Origin: a virus
IMG/VR virus record: IMGVR_UViG_3300037963_005050
Location: 1-45,206 of that record
Strand: one strand, 5' to 3'
Length of the DNA stretch: 45,206 bases
Shown: piece after piece, positions 33,087 through 41,591 of the stretch
Layout of the letters: every line of letters begins with the position of its first letter
Position numbering within the stretch: position 1 is the first letter of the stretch
Notes under the pieces: model-generated
Databases searched by the model: none
The model's input: the letters and a program-made list of their open reading frames with translations, nothing else
What the model was told of the DNA's origin: nothing
Made by a program: the position numbers and the translations under genes

Positions 33087-34658
33087 GTGGCATCACCAGT
33101 AATTCAGTTTAAAAGAGGTTTATTAGCCAACCTTCCTGCACTCAGAGCAGGCGAACCAGGCTTTGCAACTGATTCTTATGATCTCTATGTTGGTATTGAC
33201 TCTACCACAAATAACAACCAATTTGTTGGTTCTGGTAGATATTGGCAGGTAAATACTGCTACTGTTGGTAGTGGTGTAAAACTTGTAGAGGGTACAAATA
33301 ACGGTACCCATTCTATTACGCTTAAATCTCCAAATAGTTTATCTGGAGTCACGACATTTGTGATGCCTGCATCTGGCAGTCAAGACGAGTTTTTGAAAAT
33401 TTCTAGTGTAAGTGGAAACGTCCATACACTTGCATACGCTGCAGTTCCATCTGGAAGTTTTACTATTGCTGCTGACTCTGGTTCTAACGACACATTTACT
33501 ACTGGCGAGACTCTCACATTTACTGGTGGCGAGGGTATTGATACTGCCGTTAGTAATAACACTATCACTATTGCCGCAGAAGATGCAACTGAAACCAACA
33601 AAGGTATCGCCACTTTCGATGGTACAGACTTTACTGTTACATCTGGTGATGTAACTTTAAATGCAGAAAGAATTCAGGACATTGCTGGTGCAATGTTTGG
33701 TAGTAATACTGAAACTCTGATTACTGCAACCTATCAAGATGATGATGGTACTATTGATCTCGTAGTTGATAATGATCTTCACAACTACAGTAATGCTAAT
33801 TCAGGATTCACTACAGCATCATCAACTACAACATTTACAAATAAAACTTTTGATGCTAATGGTACTGGTAACTCAATTTCTAATATTGAAGTCGCAGACT
33901 TTGCTGCAGCTGCAATCGTTATAGAATCTGAGGGCATTGCTAATAATGACAATGACACAACCATCCCAACATCAGCTGCTGTTAAAGATTACGTTGACAG
34001 TACAGTTACTGGAGAGGATTTAGATATTGCTGGTGATTCTGGTACAGGTGCTGTTGACCTTGATTCACAGTCACTTACTATTGCCGGTACATCGAATGAG
34101 ATTGAAACCTCAGCATCTAATCAAACCATTACAATTGGTTTACCAAATACAGTCAATGTAACAACAAAAATCGACGTTCCTACTATTGAAGTAACGAATG
34201 TAAAAGCTAGAGATGGTACATCTGCTATCACAATTACCGACTCCACTGGTGCGGTTTCATGTGCTCAAAACCTTACGGTTACAGGTAATCTGACCGTTAA
34301 TGGTTCTACTACACAGGTCAATACTTCACAAACAACCATTGAAGACCAACTCCTGGAACTGGGTATGGTTGATGGTTCTGCACCATCATCTGACCTGAAT
34401 AAGGATATCGGTGTTATCTTCAACTACTACACGTCTTCTGCTAAGAAAGCTGCAGTATACTGGGATGACTCAACTTCAAGAATCGTTGTTTCATCTGATG
34501 TGTCCGAATCTTCAGGTGTTCTGACTTCAGCTACAGCAGGTGCACTTGAAATCGGCTCTCTTCATATTGGTGGATGTAGTGGTGTTCAGGAAGTCATCAA
34601 GTGTTCGAGTGGTGAGGTTCTGATTGAAAATGCAACCATTGATGGCGGTTCGTTCTAA
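33087..34658 (+). CDS. tail fibre protein with Mtd-N-like head and C-terminal DGGSF
   Basis: The 523-residue product opens MASPVIQFKRGLLANLPALR then AGEPGFATDSYDLYVGID, the hallmark of the Mtd N-terminal domain found on phage receptor-binding proteins. The body is a Thr/Ser/Asp-rich beta fibre with AERIQDIAGAMFG around 193, TSAAVKDYVDSTV, LTVTGNLTVNGSTTQ and DLNKDIGVIFNYYTSS, all common in phage fibres. It ends IENATIDGGSF. Only Gly/Ser/Thr-type fibre composition is seen; no catalytic site and no cleavage domain. GTG is the only plausible start, with a good GAGAGGGAG upstream. It probably forms a trimeric receptor-binding or side fibre, followed directly by a terminator. Confidence 0.85.
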   Translation: MASPVIQFKRGLLANLPALRAGEPGFATDSYDLYVGIDSTTNNNQFVGSGRYWQVNTATVGSGVKLVEGTNNGTHSITLKSPNSLSGVTTFVMPASGSQDEFLKISSVSGNVHTLAYAAVPSGSFTIAADSGSNDTFTTGETLTFTGGEGIDTAVSNNTITIAAEDATETNKGIATFDGTDFTVTSGDVTLNAERIQDIAGAMFGSNTETLITATYQDDDGTIDLVVDNDLHNYSNANSGFTTASSTTTFTNKTFDANGTGNSISNIEVADFAAAAIVIESEGIANNDNDTTIPTSAAVKDYVDSTVTGEDLDIAGDSGTGAVDLDSQSLTIAGTSNEIETSASNQTITIGLPNTVNVTTKIDVPTIEVTNVKARDGTSAITITDSTGAVSCAQNLTVTGNLTVNGSTTQVNTSQTTIEDQLLELGMVDGSAPSSDLNKDIGVIFNYYTSSAKKAAVYWDDSTSRIVVSSDVSESSGVLTSATAGALEIGSLHIGGCSGVQEVIKCSSGEVLIENATIDGGSF

Positions 34659-34673
34659 GTCTAAAATGATAAA

Positions 34674-34680
34674 ATAAATA
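34674..34680 (+). promoter_or_regulatory. late-type promoter abutting a terminator
   Basis: ATAAATA at 34674-34680 is followed at once by the terminator stem beginning at 34681 and lies 26 nt before the ATG at 34707. By T4 geometry, transcription would begin near 34686, inside the left arm of the hairpin. Confidence 0.7.
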
Positions 34681-34706
34681 AGAGGGTAGTGATACCCTCT
34701 TTTTTT
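34681..34706 (+). terminator. Rho-independent terminator after the 523-aa fibre gene
   Basis: AGAGGGTA (34681-34688) pairs with TACCCTCT (34693-34700) around the tetraloop GTGA, followed by a run of T's from 34700 to 34706. The ATG of the next gene starts immediately after the T-run. Confidence 0.9.
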
Positions 34707-34943
34707 ATGAATGAAAGTGATGTAAAGTATTTGATTTCATCTTATCAAAACACTTCTAATGACTTGTTTACTCAGTCAATTGCAACTAATGCAAAGATTA
34801 GACAATTAACTGATTTAGTTGAAGCTTTGACGAAGAAAGTAAAGGAACAGGAAGCAGAGATAGAGTCTTTAAAATCGACAAACCAGAAACCAAAAACAAC
34901 CAGATCTAAGAAGACACCTGGTGATGGTGGATCTTTCGAATAA
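34707..34943 (+). CDS. 78-aa coiled-coil protein with C-terminal DGGSFE
   Basis: The start ATG at 34707 directly follows the terminator T-run; no good ribosome-binding site is seen outside the hairpin. The longer in-frame GTG at 34689 would lie in the terminator loop and is rejected. Residues about 22-60 form a coiled coil (AKIRQLTDLVEALTKKVKEQ, then EAEIESLK), with a basic linker KPKTTRSKKTP and the C-terminal DGGSFE. Three upstream gene products share the DGGxF end. A coiled-coil oligomer carrying the same C-terminal tag suggests an adaptor or assembly factor for the fibres, an inference from the shared tag. Confidence 0.75.
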   Translation: MNESDVKYLISSYQNTSNDLFTQSIATNAKIRQLTDLVEALTKKVKEQEAEIESLKSTNQKPKTTRSKKTPGDGGSFE

Positions 34944-34951
34944 ATATTAAT

Positions 34952-34981
34952 ACACTTATATAAGTGTTAAAGGTATATACC
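34952..34981. other. two palindromes in the leader of the giant fibre gene
   Basis: ACACTTATATAAGTGT (34952-34967) is a perfect 16-bp palindrome and GGTATATACC (34972-34981) a perfect 10-bp one. The second is also found upstream of gp15. No T-run follows, so they are not terminators. They occupy the gap before the ATG at 34992. The TAAATA at 34941-34946 in the same region may be a late core (46 nt away). Confidence 0.6.
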
Positions 34982-34991
34982 AGGTATCATA

Positions 34992-37900
34992 ATGGCAAGT
35001 CCAAAGGTAAAGTTAAAGCGATCGGCTGTCGCTTCAAAACGCCCTTCGCTCGCAAATTTAGAGTTAGGCGAGTTAGCTCTTAATACTTACGATGGAAAGT
35101 TATTTGTTAGACGGGACACTAGTGGTGTAGGTATTGCTACCACTGTAAGTACGGTAAATCCATGGACTGAAAACTATGGATCAACGGGTATAGCTTATAG
35201 TGGAAATGTATCTGTTACTGGTGTTTCTACATTCTCTGCTGCTAAAGATGCAATTAATGCTAATAGCACAACAACGAATCCTGCTATAAACATTCAATAT
35301 GATGGAACCACGAAAGGATCACTTATTCCTGCAAGTGATGGATTAGAAATAGGGGTGATTGCAGGTAATCATATATCTATGAATCTCAATCGTCATGGTA
35401 GCAATACTAGTGATTTCATAGTAAAGAGTTCTGGTACTGAATTATTTAAAATTGATAGTGGCACTTCAGTAGCAACATTTATAAGCACTGATACTAGTAG
35501 TTCTGCAGGTCCAGAATTAAAACTGTATAGGAACAGTTCGTCTCCTGCAGATGCAGATTACATTGGACAGATTAAGTTTGCCGGAGAAAGTGACACTGGT
35601 GTAGAAAGAAACTATGCCAAGATAAGTGGTAAGATTTCAGATGCAAGTAATGGTACTGAAGATGGTATCATTGAGATTGCACATATTAAGGCAGGTTCTC
35701 AAAACATTAGTGCAAGATTTAAAAGCACGGAATTGATGCTTTTGAATGGTACTGATTTCAGTGTTGCTGGTGACTCTACTTTCACTGGAAATATATTAGC
35801 AGCTTCTGATAGCACCGTAGATATCGGAACAAATAGCACTAGGTTTGCTAACGGGTATTTTGATACTTTATATGGTGATGGTTCTAATCTGACTGGAATT
35901 AGTGGTGGAATCTCTAATGTTGTAGAAGACACTACACCACAACTTGGTGGAACATTAGATACTAATGGTAATCTAATTCAATTTGGTGATAGTTCTGGTA
36001 CAACCGATGATAGGTTGCAGTTTGGTGCTTCTCAAGATTTATCAATTTATCATAACGGTGCTGATAGTTATGTAAGTCAAGGAGGCAATGGCAATCTTTT
36101 CATTAGAAACACGACTGATGATGCAGATGTCGTCATCCTGTCTGATAATGGTTCTGTAGGTACTGCTGTTGTTGATTATTTCCGTGCTGATGGTAGCACT
36201 GGTGAGGCTATTCTTTACCACTATGGTACTCAGAAACTTGCTACCAAATCTACTGGTATTGATGTAACTGGAACTATTACTGCCGATGGATTAGATATGG
36301 AGGATGATCATAAAATCCTCCTTGGAACTGGTGATGATTTAGAAATCTATCATGACGGCACCAACTCCTATGTTTCTAATACCACACTAGGTCATCTTGT
36401 CGTTGAGCAAACAAGTACAGGCGACCTTATTCTTAGGAATACTACTAACGACCGTGACGTTATTATTCAGACAGATGACGGTTCTGGTAACCTTACTAAC
36501 TACATCAGATGTGAAGGAGACATTGGTGAGGTTGGTCTGTACCACTATGGTTCTCAGAAACTTGCTACTAAGTCTACTGGTATTGATGTAACTGGACTTA
36601 CTGATACAGATACTTTAAGTGTTTCTGGTGGTTCTACTTTCAATGACACAGTACATTTGCCAGCAAACGTTCAACTTAGATTTGATTCCAACAATACAAC
36701 AGATTCTTTAAGAATCTATGATGATGGTAGTAATAGTAGATTTGAATCCGACCACAGTATTTTCTTTGAAACTGACAGTACGTGGGCAGTATTAAATGAA
36801 TCTGGTAATCAGTATAAGCTTAGAGCAAATTCTAATAATGTTCTTCTTTATCATAGTGGAAATGAAAAATTTAAAACCACATCCTCTGGTGCTGTTGTCA
36901 CTGGTGTTCTAACAGCAACATCATTTAGTGGTGATGGTTCTAATCTGACTGGTGTTGGTGGTGCTAGTTCTATCAGTGATTTATCTGATGCCACAACCAA
37001 TTCAAACGGTTCTACTATTGGATTAGGATTAAATGCCCTTGCCAATGATGATGGTACCGACAATAAAAACACGGCGTTGGGATACAACGCACTGAATGCA
37101 AATACTTCAGGTAATAGCAACACAGCAGTAGGCTATTTGGCTGGACAAGATGTAACAACTGGCTACCAAAACTCTCTTTTAGGCGATCAAGCCGGTCAAA
37201 ACATAACTTCAGGTTATCGAAACACGGCTTCTGGGTATACCGCACTTAATGCTGTAACAACAGGATACAGAAACACGGGCATTGGTTATCAAGCTGGAGA
37301 CAACATAACAACTGGATATAACAACATTGTTATTGGAAATCAGGCTGACGCAAGCTCTGCCACAGCAGCTAATGAAATCACACTAGGCAATAGCAGCATC
37401 ACCAGCCTTCGCATCCCAGGCTTACAATCTGGAGCGTCTAACGGAGACGTTCTCACTTACAACTCCAGCAATGGTAATATCACACTTGCATCTGTCGGTG
37501 GTGCTAGTTCTATCAGTGATTTATCTGATGCAGTTACTTATAGTAATGGATCTTCGATCGGTTTAGGATTAAATGCCCTTGCAAATAATGATGGTACGGA
37601 CAACAAAAACGTAGCCCTGGGTTTAAACGCTTTTACTGCACTTACTTCTGGAAGCTACAACACAGCTATTGGTTGGAAGGCGGGAGAAGCACAAACAACT
37701 GCAACGCAAAACACGTTAGTTGGAGCCAGTGCTGGGCAAAAAATCACTACAGGTCCCAACAATACTTTTTTAGGTATTGAAGCCGGGTTTGAATGTACTA
37801 CAGGTAGTCGAAACACTGGTGTTGGACGACAGGCTTTAGATGCAATTACGTCAGGTCAGTACAACGTTGCCATGGGTTATCAGGCCATGGGAAGTAGTGG

Positions 37901-40900
37901 AACTGGTGCAAGTTCACATACTGCAATAGGTTATCAAGCGTTAAAGTCAGCATCTACAAGTAGTGGTAGTGTCGCACTTGGTTATGGGGCGTTGACAGCT
38001 GCTACTTCTGGAGGTGCACATGTTGCTATCGGATATAATTGTCTAAAAACAGTCACAATACCAAACCAATTAACTGGTGTTGGTTATGAGTGTCTTGATG
38101 CATACGTTGGTAATGATACTAACGGACGAACCACCGCGATGGGTTATCAGGCGGCAAAGGCTGCAACAACTCCAACCGATTTGACTGTAATCGGTAATAG
38201 AGCAATGTATACTGCCACAACTGGTGGTTCTACATCTACTGTAATAGGTGGTTTAGCAGCACAGAGTTTAACAACTGCTGCTGAAGTTACTGCTATTGGA
38301 TACAACGCCCTTGGATCAGTAACAACGGGTGGTTATAACGTTGCTGTCGGCAAGAATGCTGGTGACAACATCACCACAGGAACCAACAACATTGTCATTG
38401 GCTCAGGTGCTGATGCAAGTTCTGCTACTGCAACTAACGAAATTACTTTAGGTGATGCAAGTATTACAAGCCTCAGGATTCCTGGCTTACAATCTGGTGC
38501 AAGTAATGGAGATGTTTTAACTTACAACTCCAGCAATGGTAATATCACTCTTGCTGCTGCTTCGGGTGGTGGAATCTCTAATGTTGTAGAGGATACAACT
38601 CCACAACTTGGTGGAACATTAGACACCAATGGTAATCTAATTCAATTTGGTGATAGTGGTGGTTCAACCGACGATAGGTTGCAGTTTGGTGATGATCAAG
38701 ATATGCATATGTATTTTAATGGAACTAGTTTGACCATTGATCCAAAAACCTCATCAACTTCCAGTCAATTAAATTTTAGAGCAAAGGATCAAGTTTATCT
38801 TACATCACTTAGTGGTGGTGTATTCTTAAGGGCAAATAATCAAAGTGTCATTGATATGTACGGTGGTTCCGGCGGTGGAATCTACTTCCATCATAATGGT
38901 AATGATAAGTTAAAACTTGAAGGTGGTAATTGGACGGTCCAAGGTAGTGCTACATTTACTTTTGATGGAGATATAAAAGCAAGTTCTGATAGTGCTATTG
39001 ACATAGGAACAAATAGTACCAGGTTTGCTAACGGATATTTTGATACTTTATATGGTGATGGTTCTAATCTGACTGGAATTAGTGGTGGAGGTGCATCTGA
39101 GATCAATGATTTGTCAGACGCAGTTACTATCGACAGTGGAACAGGTCTTGGTTTAGGCACGGGAGCTTTGGCCAATGATGATGGTTCTGATAACTTAAAT
39201 ACTGCAGTTGGTTATCAAGCACTTAATGCAAATACAAGTGGATCGTTAAATGTTGCCCTCGGCTATCAGGCGTTAAAAGACATTACTACTGGTCACTCTA
39301 ACGTCGCCATAGGATATCAGGCGATGCATGACACCGGCACAGGTGTTCAAGAAGCTGTTGCGATTGGTAGACTCGCTCAAAGAAAATCAACTGCAAGTAG
39401 CAATGTTTCAATAGGTTACTTTGCTCACTATGATTTAACTTCTGGTGGTTCTAATATCGCAATCGGTAGTCTAGCTGGTCAGAATCAGACAACTGGAAAC
39501 AGCAATGTTGTTGTGGGTACATCAGCATTTGATGCAGCCACTACAGCATCACACAGTGTTGCACTCGGTGGAAATGCTTTAAAATCAACGACCACCATGG
39601 GAAGTCTTACTGCAGTTGGATATAAAGCACTTGAGGATTATACAGGATATGCAGGTATTCTTGGCTATGCTGTGGCAATAGGTCACCAGGCAGCAATGAA
39701 CATGACCACACCTTATCATATAGTTGCAATCGGTTATAACGCTGCGACTGCAGCAACTACTGGTGGTACATCATGTACTTTGGTTGGTTCAAACGTAGCC
39801 GCGTCATTGACAACAGCTGGTGGTTGTACTGCTGTTGGATACGAAGCTTTACAGTTAGTTACTACTGGTAGTAACAACACAGCACTAGGTAAGAGTGCTG
39901 GTGATAATATTACGACAGGAATTAACAATATTGTTATTGGCAATACTGCTGACGCAAGTAGTGCGACCGTATCAAATGAAATTACTCTTGGAAATAGCAG
40001 TATCACTAGCCTTCGTATTCCTGGTTTGCAATCTGGAGCGTCTGATGGAGATGTCCTTACTTACAATTCAAGCAATGGTAATATTACTTTAGCAGCTGCT
40101 TCAGGTGGCGGTGGTGGAGCATCTGAGATTAATGGATTATCGGATGCAAAGACAGATAATTCTGGTGCTGCCCTTGGTTTAGGTAGTGGTACACTTGCTG
40201 CTGATGGTGGGAGCAATAACACTGTTGCAATCGGCAAAGATGCTCTTAACGACCAAACATCAGGTAATTTTAACTGCGCTGTTGGTAACGAAGCATTATC
40301 AAAAATAACCACTAATTTTCAATCTGCAGCCTTTGGCATATATGCAGGTCGTTATGTAACTGGTAGTACAAACACTTTCCTTGGTTATAGTGCGGGGCAA
40401 GGTACGGACGGATCAGCAAGTGGCAGTAATAATGTGGCCGTGGGTGAAAAATCCATGCAGCAGCTCACTTCTGGTAATGATCACACTGCTGTTGGATACA
40501 GATCTCTACGGAGAGTAACTTCGGGCATGGATAATGTCGCGGTTGGTTATGAGGCATTGGATTCATGCACTACGGGATCAAACAACTGTGTTCTTGGTCA
40601 TAGTGCATTAGGTTCATTAACAACAGGTTCATATAACATCGCTATTGGTTATAGAGCACTTACGACTGCTAATAATGATAGTGAAATAGCAATTGGATAT
40701 GACTGTTTCGCTGAAAGATCGGGACACACACTTGCATGTGGTTTAGGTTACCAAGCAGGTAAGTGGAACCAAGGTGCTAGAAATACAGCAATTGGTCATT
40801 ATTCGGTTGGTTCTAATGGAGTATCTGATGGTGCTGATAATACTGGTGTTGGTTATGAAGCATTAAAAGTAGTTACTGGTGGAAATGCAAATACTGCAGT

Positions 40901-41570
40901 CGGTAAAGAGGCGCTTGTCGCTAATACTGACGGATCGGACAATACTGCTGTTGGTTATTATGCGTTAAAGTCAAACACCAGTGCACAAAGATCTACCGCC
41001 GTGGGATATCAGGCAGTTGAGGATTCTACAACTGCAGACTATGCAACTGGTTTTGGAGCATATACTCTCAGAGACCTCACCACTGGTAACAATAACACAG
41101 CAGTTGGTGCTTTCGCAGGTGACGATATTACTACGGGTGCCAATAATACTTGCATTGGATATCAAGCCACTGCAAGTAGTGGAACTGTAAATAATGAAAT
41201 AACTCTTGGAAATAGCAGCGTTGCAACTCTTAGGTGTAATACGCAAACCATTAGCAGTTTGTCTGATGCACGCGACAAGACTGATGTACAAGAATTACCA
41301 GAAGGTTTGGACTTCATCAGTAAGTTGAATCCTGTCAAGTTCAAATGGCAGACCCGTGACGGTAATAGCAAGGATGGAAGCTATGAGGCTGGTTTCATTG
41401 CACAAGAGTTACAATCCTTACAACATGATGTTGATGCTGATTACTTGAACTTAGTGATGGACGAAAATCCTGATCGACTTGAGGCTTCATATGGAAAGTT
41501 AGTTCCAATGCTTGTCAAAGCAATTCAAGAACTGAAGTTTGAAGTGGAACATCTCAAAGCAAATAAATAA
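34992..41570 (+). CDS. giant 2192-aa tail fibre with S74 intramolecular chaperone
   Basis: The N-terminus, MASPKVKLKRSAVASKRPSL then ANLELGELALNTYDGKLFVR, is an Mtd-N-like head. The body has beta-fibre domains with YGDGSNLTGISGG copies, then four blocks (about residues 656-2090) of NTAVGYQAL-type repeats that probably form a trimeric beta-roll. Three blocks end with a NEITLGNSSITSLRIPGLQ-type cap. The last ~102 residues are a Peptidase_S74 (endosialidase-type) chaperone: SDARDKTDVQELPEGLDF, YEAGFIAQELQSLQHDV and YGKLVPMLVKAIQELKFEVE. The Ser-Lys dyad S2091 and K2096 has the 5-residue spacing of the known family, so self-cleavage just before S2091 is expected after trimerisation. It is the likely main receptor-binding or side fibre. 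It starts with ATG 34992 after two palindromes. Confidence 0.9.
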   Translation: MASPKVKLKRSAVASKRPSLANLELGELALNTYDGKLFVRRDTSGVGIATTVSTVNPWTENYGSTGIAYSGNVSVTGVSTFSAAKDAINANSTTTNPAINIQYDGTTKGSLIPASDGLEIGVIAGNHISMNLNRHGSNTSDFIVKSSGTELFKIDSGTSVATFISTDTSSSAGPELKLYRNSSSPADADYIGQIKFAGESDTGVERNYAKISGKISDASNGTEDGIIEIAHIKAGSQNISARFKSTELMLLNGTDFSVAGDSTFTGNILAASDSTVDIGTNSTRFANGYFDTLYGDGSNLTGISGGISNVVEDTTPQLGGTLDTNGNLIQFGDSSGTTDDRLQFGASQDLSIYHNGADSYVSQGGNGNLFIRNTTDDADVVILSDNGSVGTAVVDYFRADGSTGEAILYHYGTQKLATKSTGIDVTGTITADGLDMEDDHKILLGTGDDLEIYHDGTNSYVSNTTLGHLVVEQTSTGDLILRNTTNDRDVIIQTDDGSGNLTNYIRCEGDIGEVGLYHYGSQKLATKSTGIDVTGLTDTDTLSVSGGSTFNDTVHLPANVQLRFDSNNTTDSLRIYDDGSNSRFESDHSIFFETDSTWAVLNESGNQYKLRANSNNVLLYHSGNEKFKTTSSGAVVTGVLTATSFSGDGSNLTGVGGASSISDLSDATTNSNGSTIGLGLNALANDDGTDNKNTALGYNALNANTSGNSNTAVGYLAGQDVTTGYQNSLLGDQAGQNITSGYRNTASGYTALNAVTTGYRNTGIGYQAGDNITTGYNNIVIGNQADASSATAANEITLGNSSITSLRIPGLQSGASNGDVLTYNSSNGNITLASVGGASSISDLSDAVTYSNGSSIGLGLNALANNDGTDNKNVALGLNAFTALTSGSYNTAIGWKAGEAQTTATQNTLVGASAGQKITTGPNNTFLGIEAGFECTTGSRNTGVGRQALDAITSGQYNVAMGYQAMGSSGTGASSHTAIGYQALKSASTSSGSVALGYGALTAATSGGAHVAIGYNCLKTVTIPNQLTGVGYECLDAYVGNDTNGRTTAMGYQAAKAATTPTDLTVIGNRAMYTATTGGSTSTVIGGLAAQSLTTAAEVTAIGYNALGSVTTGGYNVAVGKNAGDNITTGTNNIVIGSGADASSATATNEITLGDASITSLRIPGLQSGASNGDVLTYNSSNGNITLAAASGGGISNVVEDTTPQLGGTLDTNGNLIQFGDSGGSTDDRLQFGDDQDMHMYFNGTSLTIDPKTSSTSSQLNFRAKDQVYLTSLSGGVFLRANNQSVIDMYGGSGGGIYFHHNGNDKLKLEGGNWTVQGSATFTFDGDIKASSDSAIDIGTNSTRFANGYFDTLYGDGSNLTGISGGGASEINDLSDAVTIDSGTGLGLGTGALANDDGSDNLNTAVGYQALNANTSGSLNVALGYQALKDITTGHSNVAIGYQAMHDTGTGVQEAVAIGRLAQRKSTASSNVSIGYFAHYDLTSGGSNIAIGSLAGQNQTTGNSNVVVGTSAFDAATTASHSVALGGNALKSTTTMGSLTAVGYKALEDYTGYAGILGYAVAIGHQAAMNMTTPYHIVAIGYNAATAATTGGTSCTLVGSNVAASLTTAGGCTAVGYEALQLVTTGSNNTALGKSAGDNITTGINNIVIGNTADASSATVSNEITLGNSSITSLRIPGLQSGASDGDVLTYNSSNGNITLAAASGGGGGASEINGLSDAKTDNSGAALGLGSGTLAADGGSNNTVAIGKDALNDQTSGNFNCAVGNEALSKITTNFQSAAFGIYAGRYVTGSTNTFLGYSAGQGTDGSASGSNNVAVGEKSMQQLTSGNDHTAVGYRSLRRVTSGMDNVAVGYEALDSCTTGSNNCVLGHSALGSLTTGSYNIAIGYRALTTANNDSEIAIGYDCFAERSGHTLACGLGYQAGKWNQGARNTAIGHYSVGSNGVSDGADNTGVGYEALKVVTGGNANTAVGKEALVANTDGSDNTAVGYYALKSNTSAQRSTAVGYQAVEDSTTADYATGFGAYTLRDLTTGNNNTAVGAFAGDDITTGANNTCIGYQATASSGTVNNEITLGNSSVATLRCNTQTISSLSDARDKTDVQELPEGLDFISKLNPVKFKWQTRDGNSKDGSYEAGFIAQELQSLQHDVDADYLNLVMDENPDRLEASYGKLVPMLVKAIQELKFEVEHLKANK
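35821..36027 (+). repeat. direct-repeat pair inside the giant fibre gene, copy 1
   Basis: Two adjacent segments here (35821-35909 and 35907-36027) recur later as 39001-39089 and 38571-38691. The copies look nearly identical by eye, with most differences at third codon positions. In the second location the two segments occur in the opposite order, separated by about 300 bp. This indicates past recombination between repeat arms. Confidence 0.85.
36957..41260 (+). repeat. four diverged long repeat blocks in the giant fibre gene
   Basis: Blocks start near 36957, 37498, 39088 and 40114 with GGASSISDLSDA- or GGASEINDLSDA-like sequence followed by GLGLNALAND-like sequence. All contain NTAVGYQAL-type repeats; the first three end in DVLTYNSSNGNITLA. 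The first 31 nt of blocks 1 and 2 (from 36961 and 37501) are identical. Blocks differ in length (about 540 to 1150 bp) through repeat copy number. A separate array is interrupted at 38571-39089 by the direct repeats noted above. Confidence 0.85.
38571..39089 (+). repeat. direct-repeat segments inside the giant fibre gene, copy 2
   Basis: 38571-38691 is a near copy of 35907-36027, and 39001-39089 of 35821-35909. The insert between them (about 38692-39000) encodes a distinct beta segment including HMYFNGTSLTIDPKTSSTSS. It separates repeat blocks 2 and 3. Confidence 0.85.
41563..41569 (+). promoter_or_regulatory. T4-late-type promoter (ATAAATA)
   Basis: ATAAATA overlaps the stop of the giant fibre gene and lies 22 nt before the ATG at 41592, matching the standard spacing here. 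Confidence 0.7.
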
Positions 41571-41591
41571 TAACAAATACTCTTTAGTTGA

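Noticed and set aside
33087-33200. Diversity-generating retroelement, because of Mtd-like fibre heads
   Set aside because: No reverse transcriptase, accessory gene, template repeat or adenine-variable repeat is seen; only the N-terminal anchor domain is shared.
34689-34706. Upstream GTG start for the 78-aa coiled-coil gene
   Set aside because: It sits in the terminator loop and T-run and adds only MIPSFF; the ATG at 34707 is better.
34952-34967. 16-bp palindrome as a terminator
   Set aside because: No T-run follows, the helix has only about six pairs with a small loop, and it precedes rather than follows a gene.
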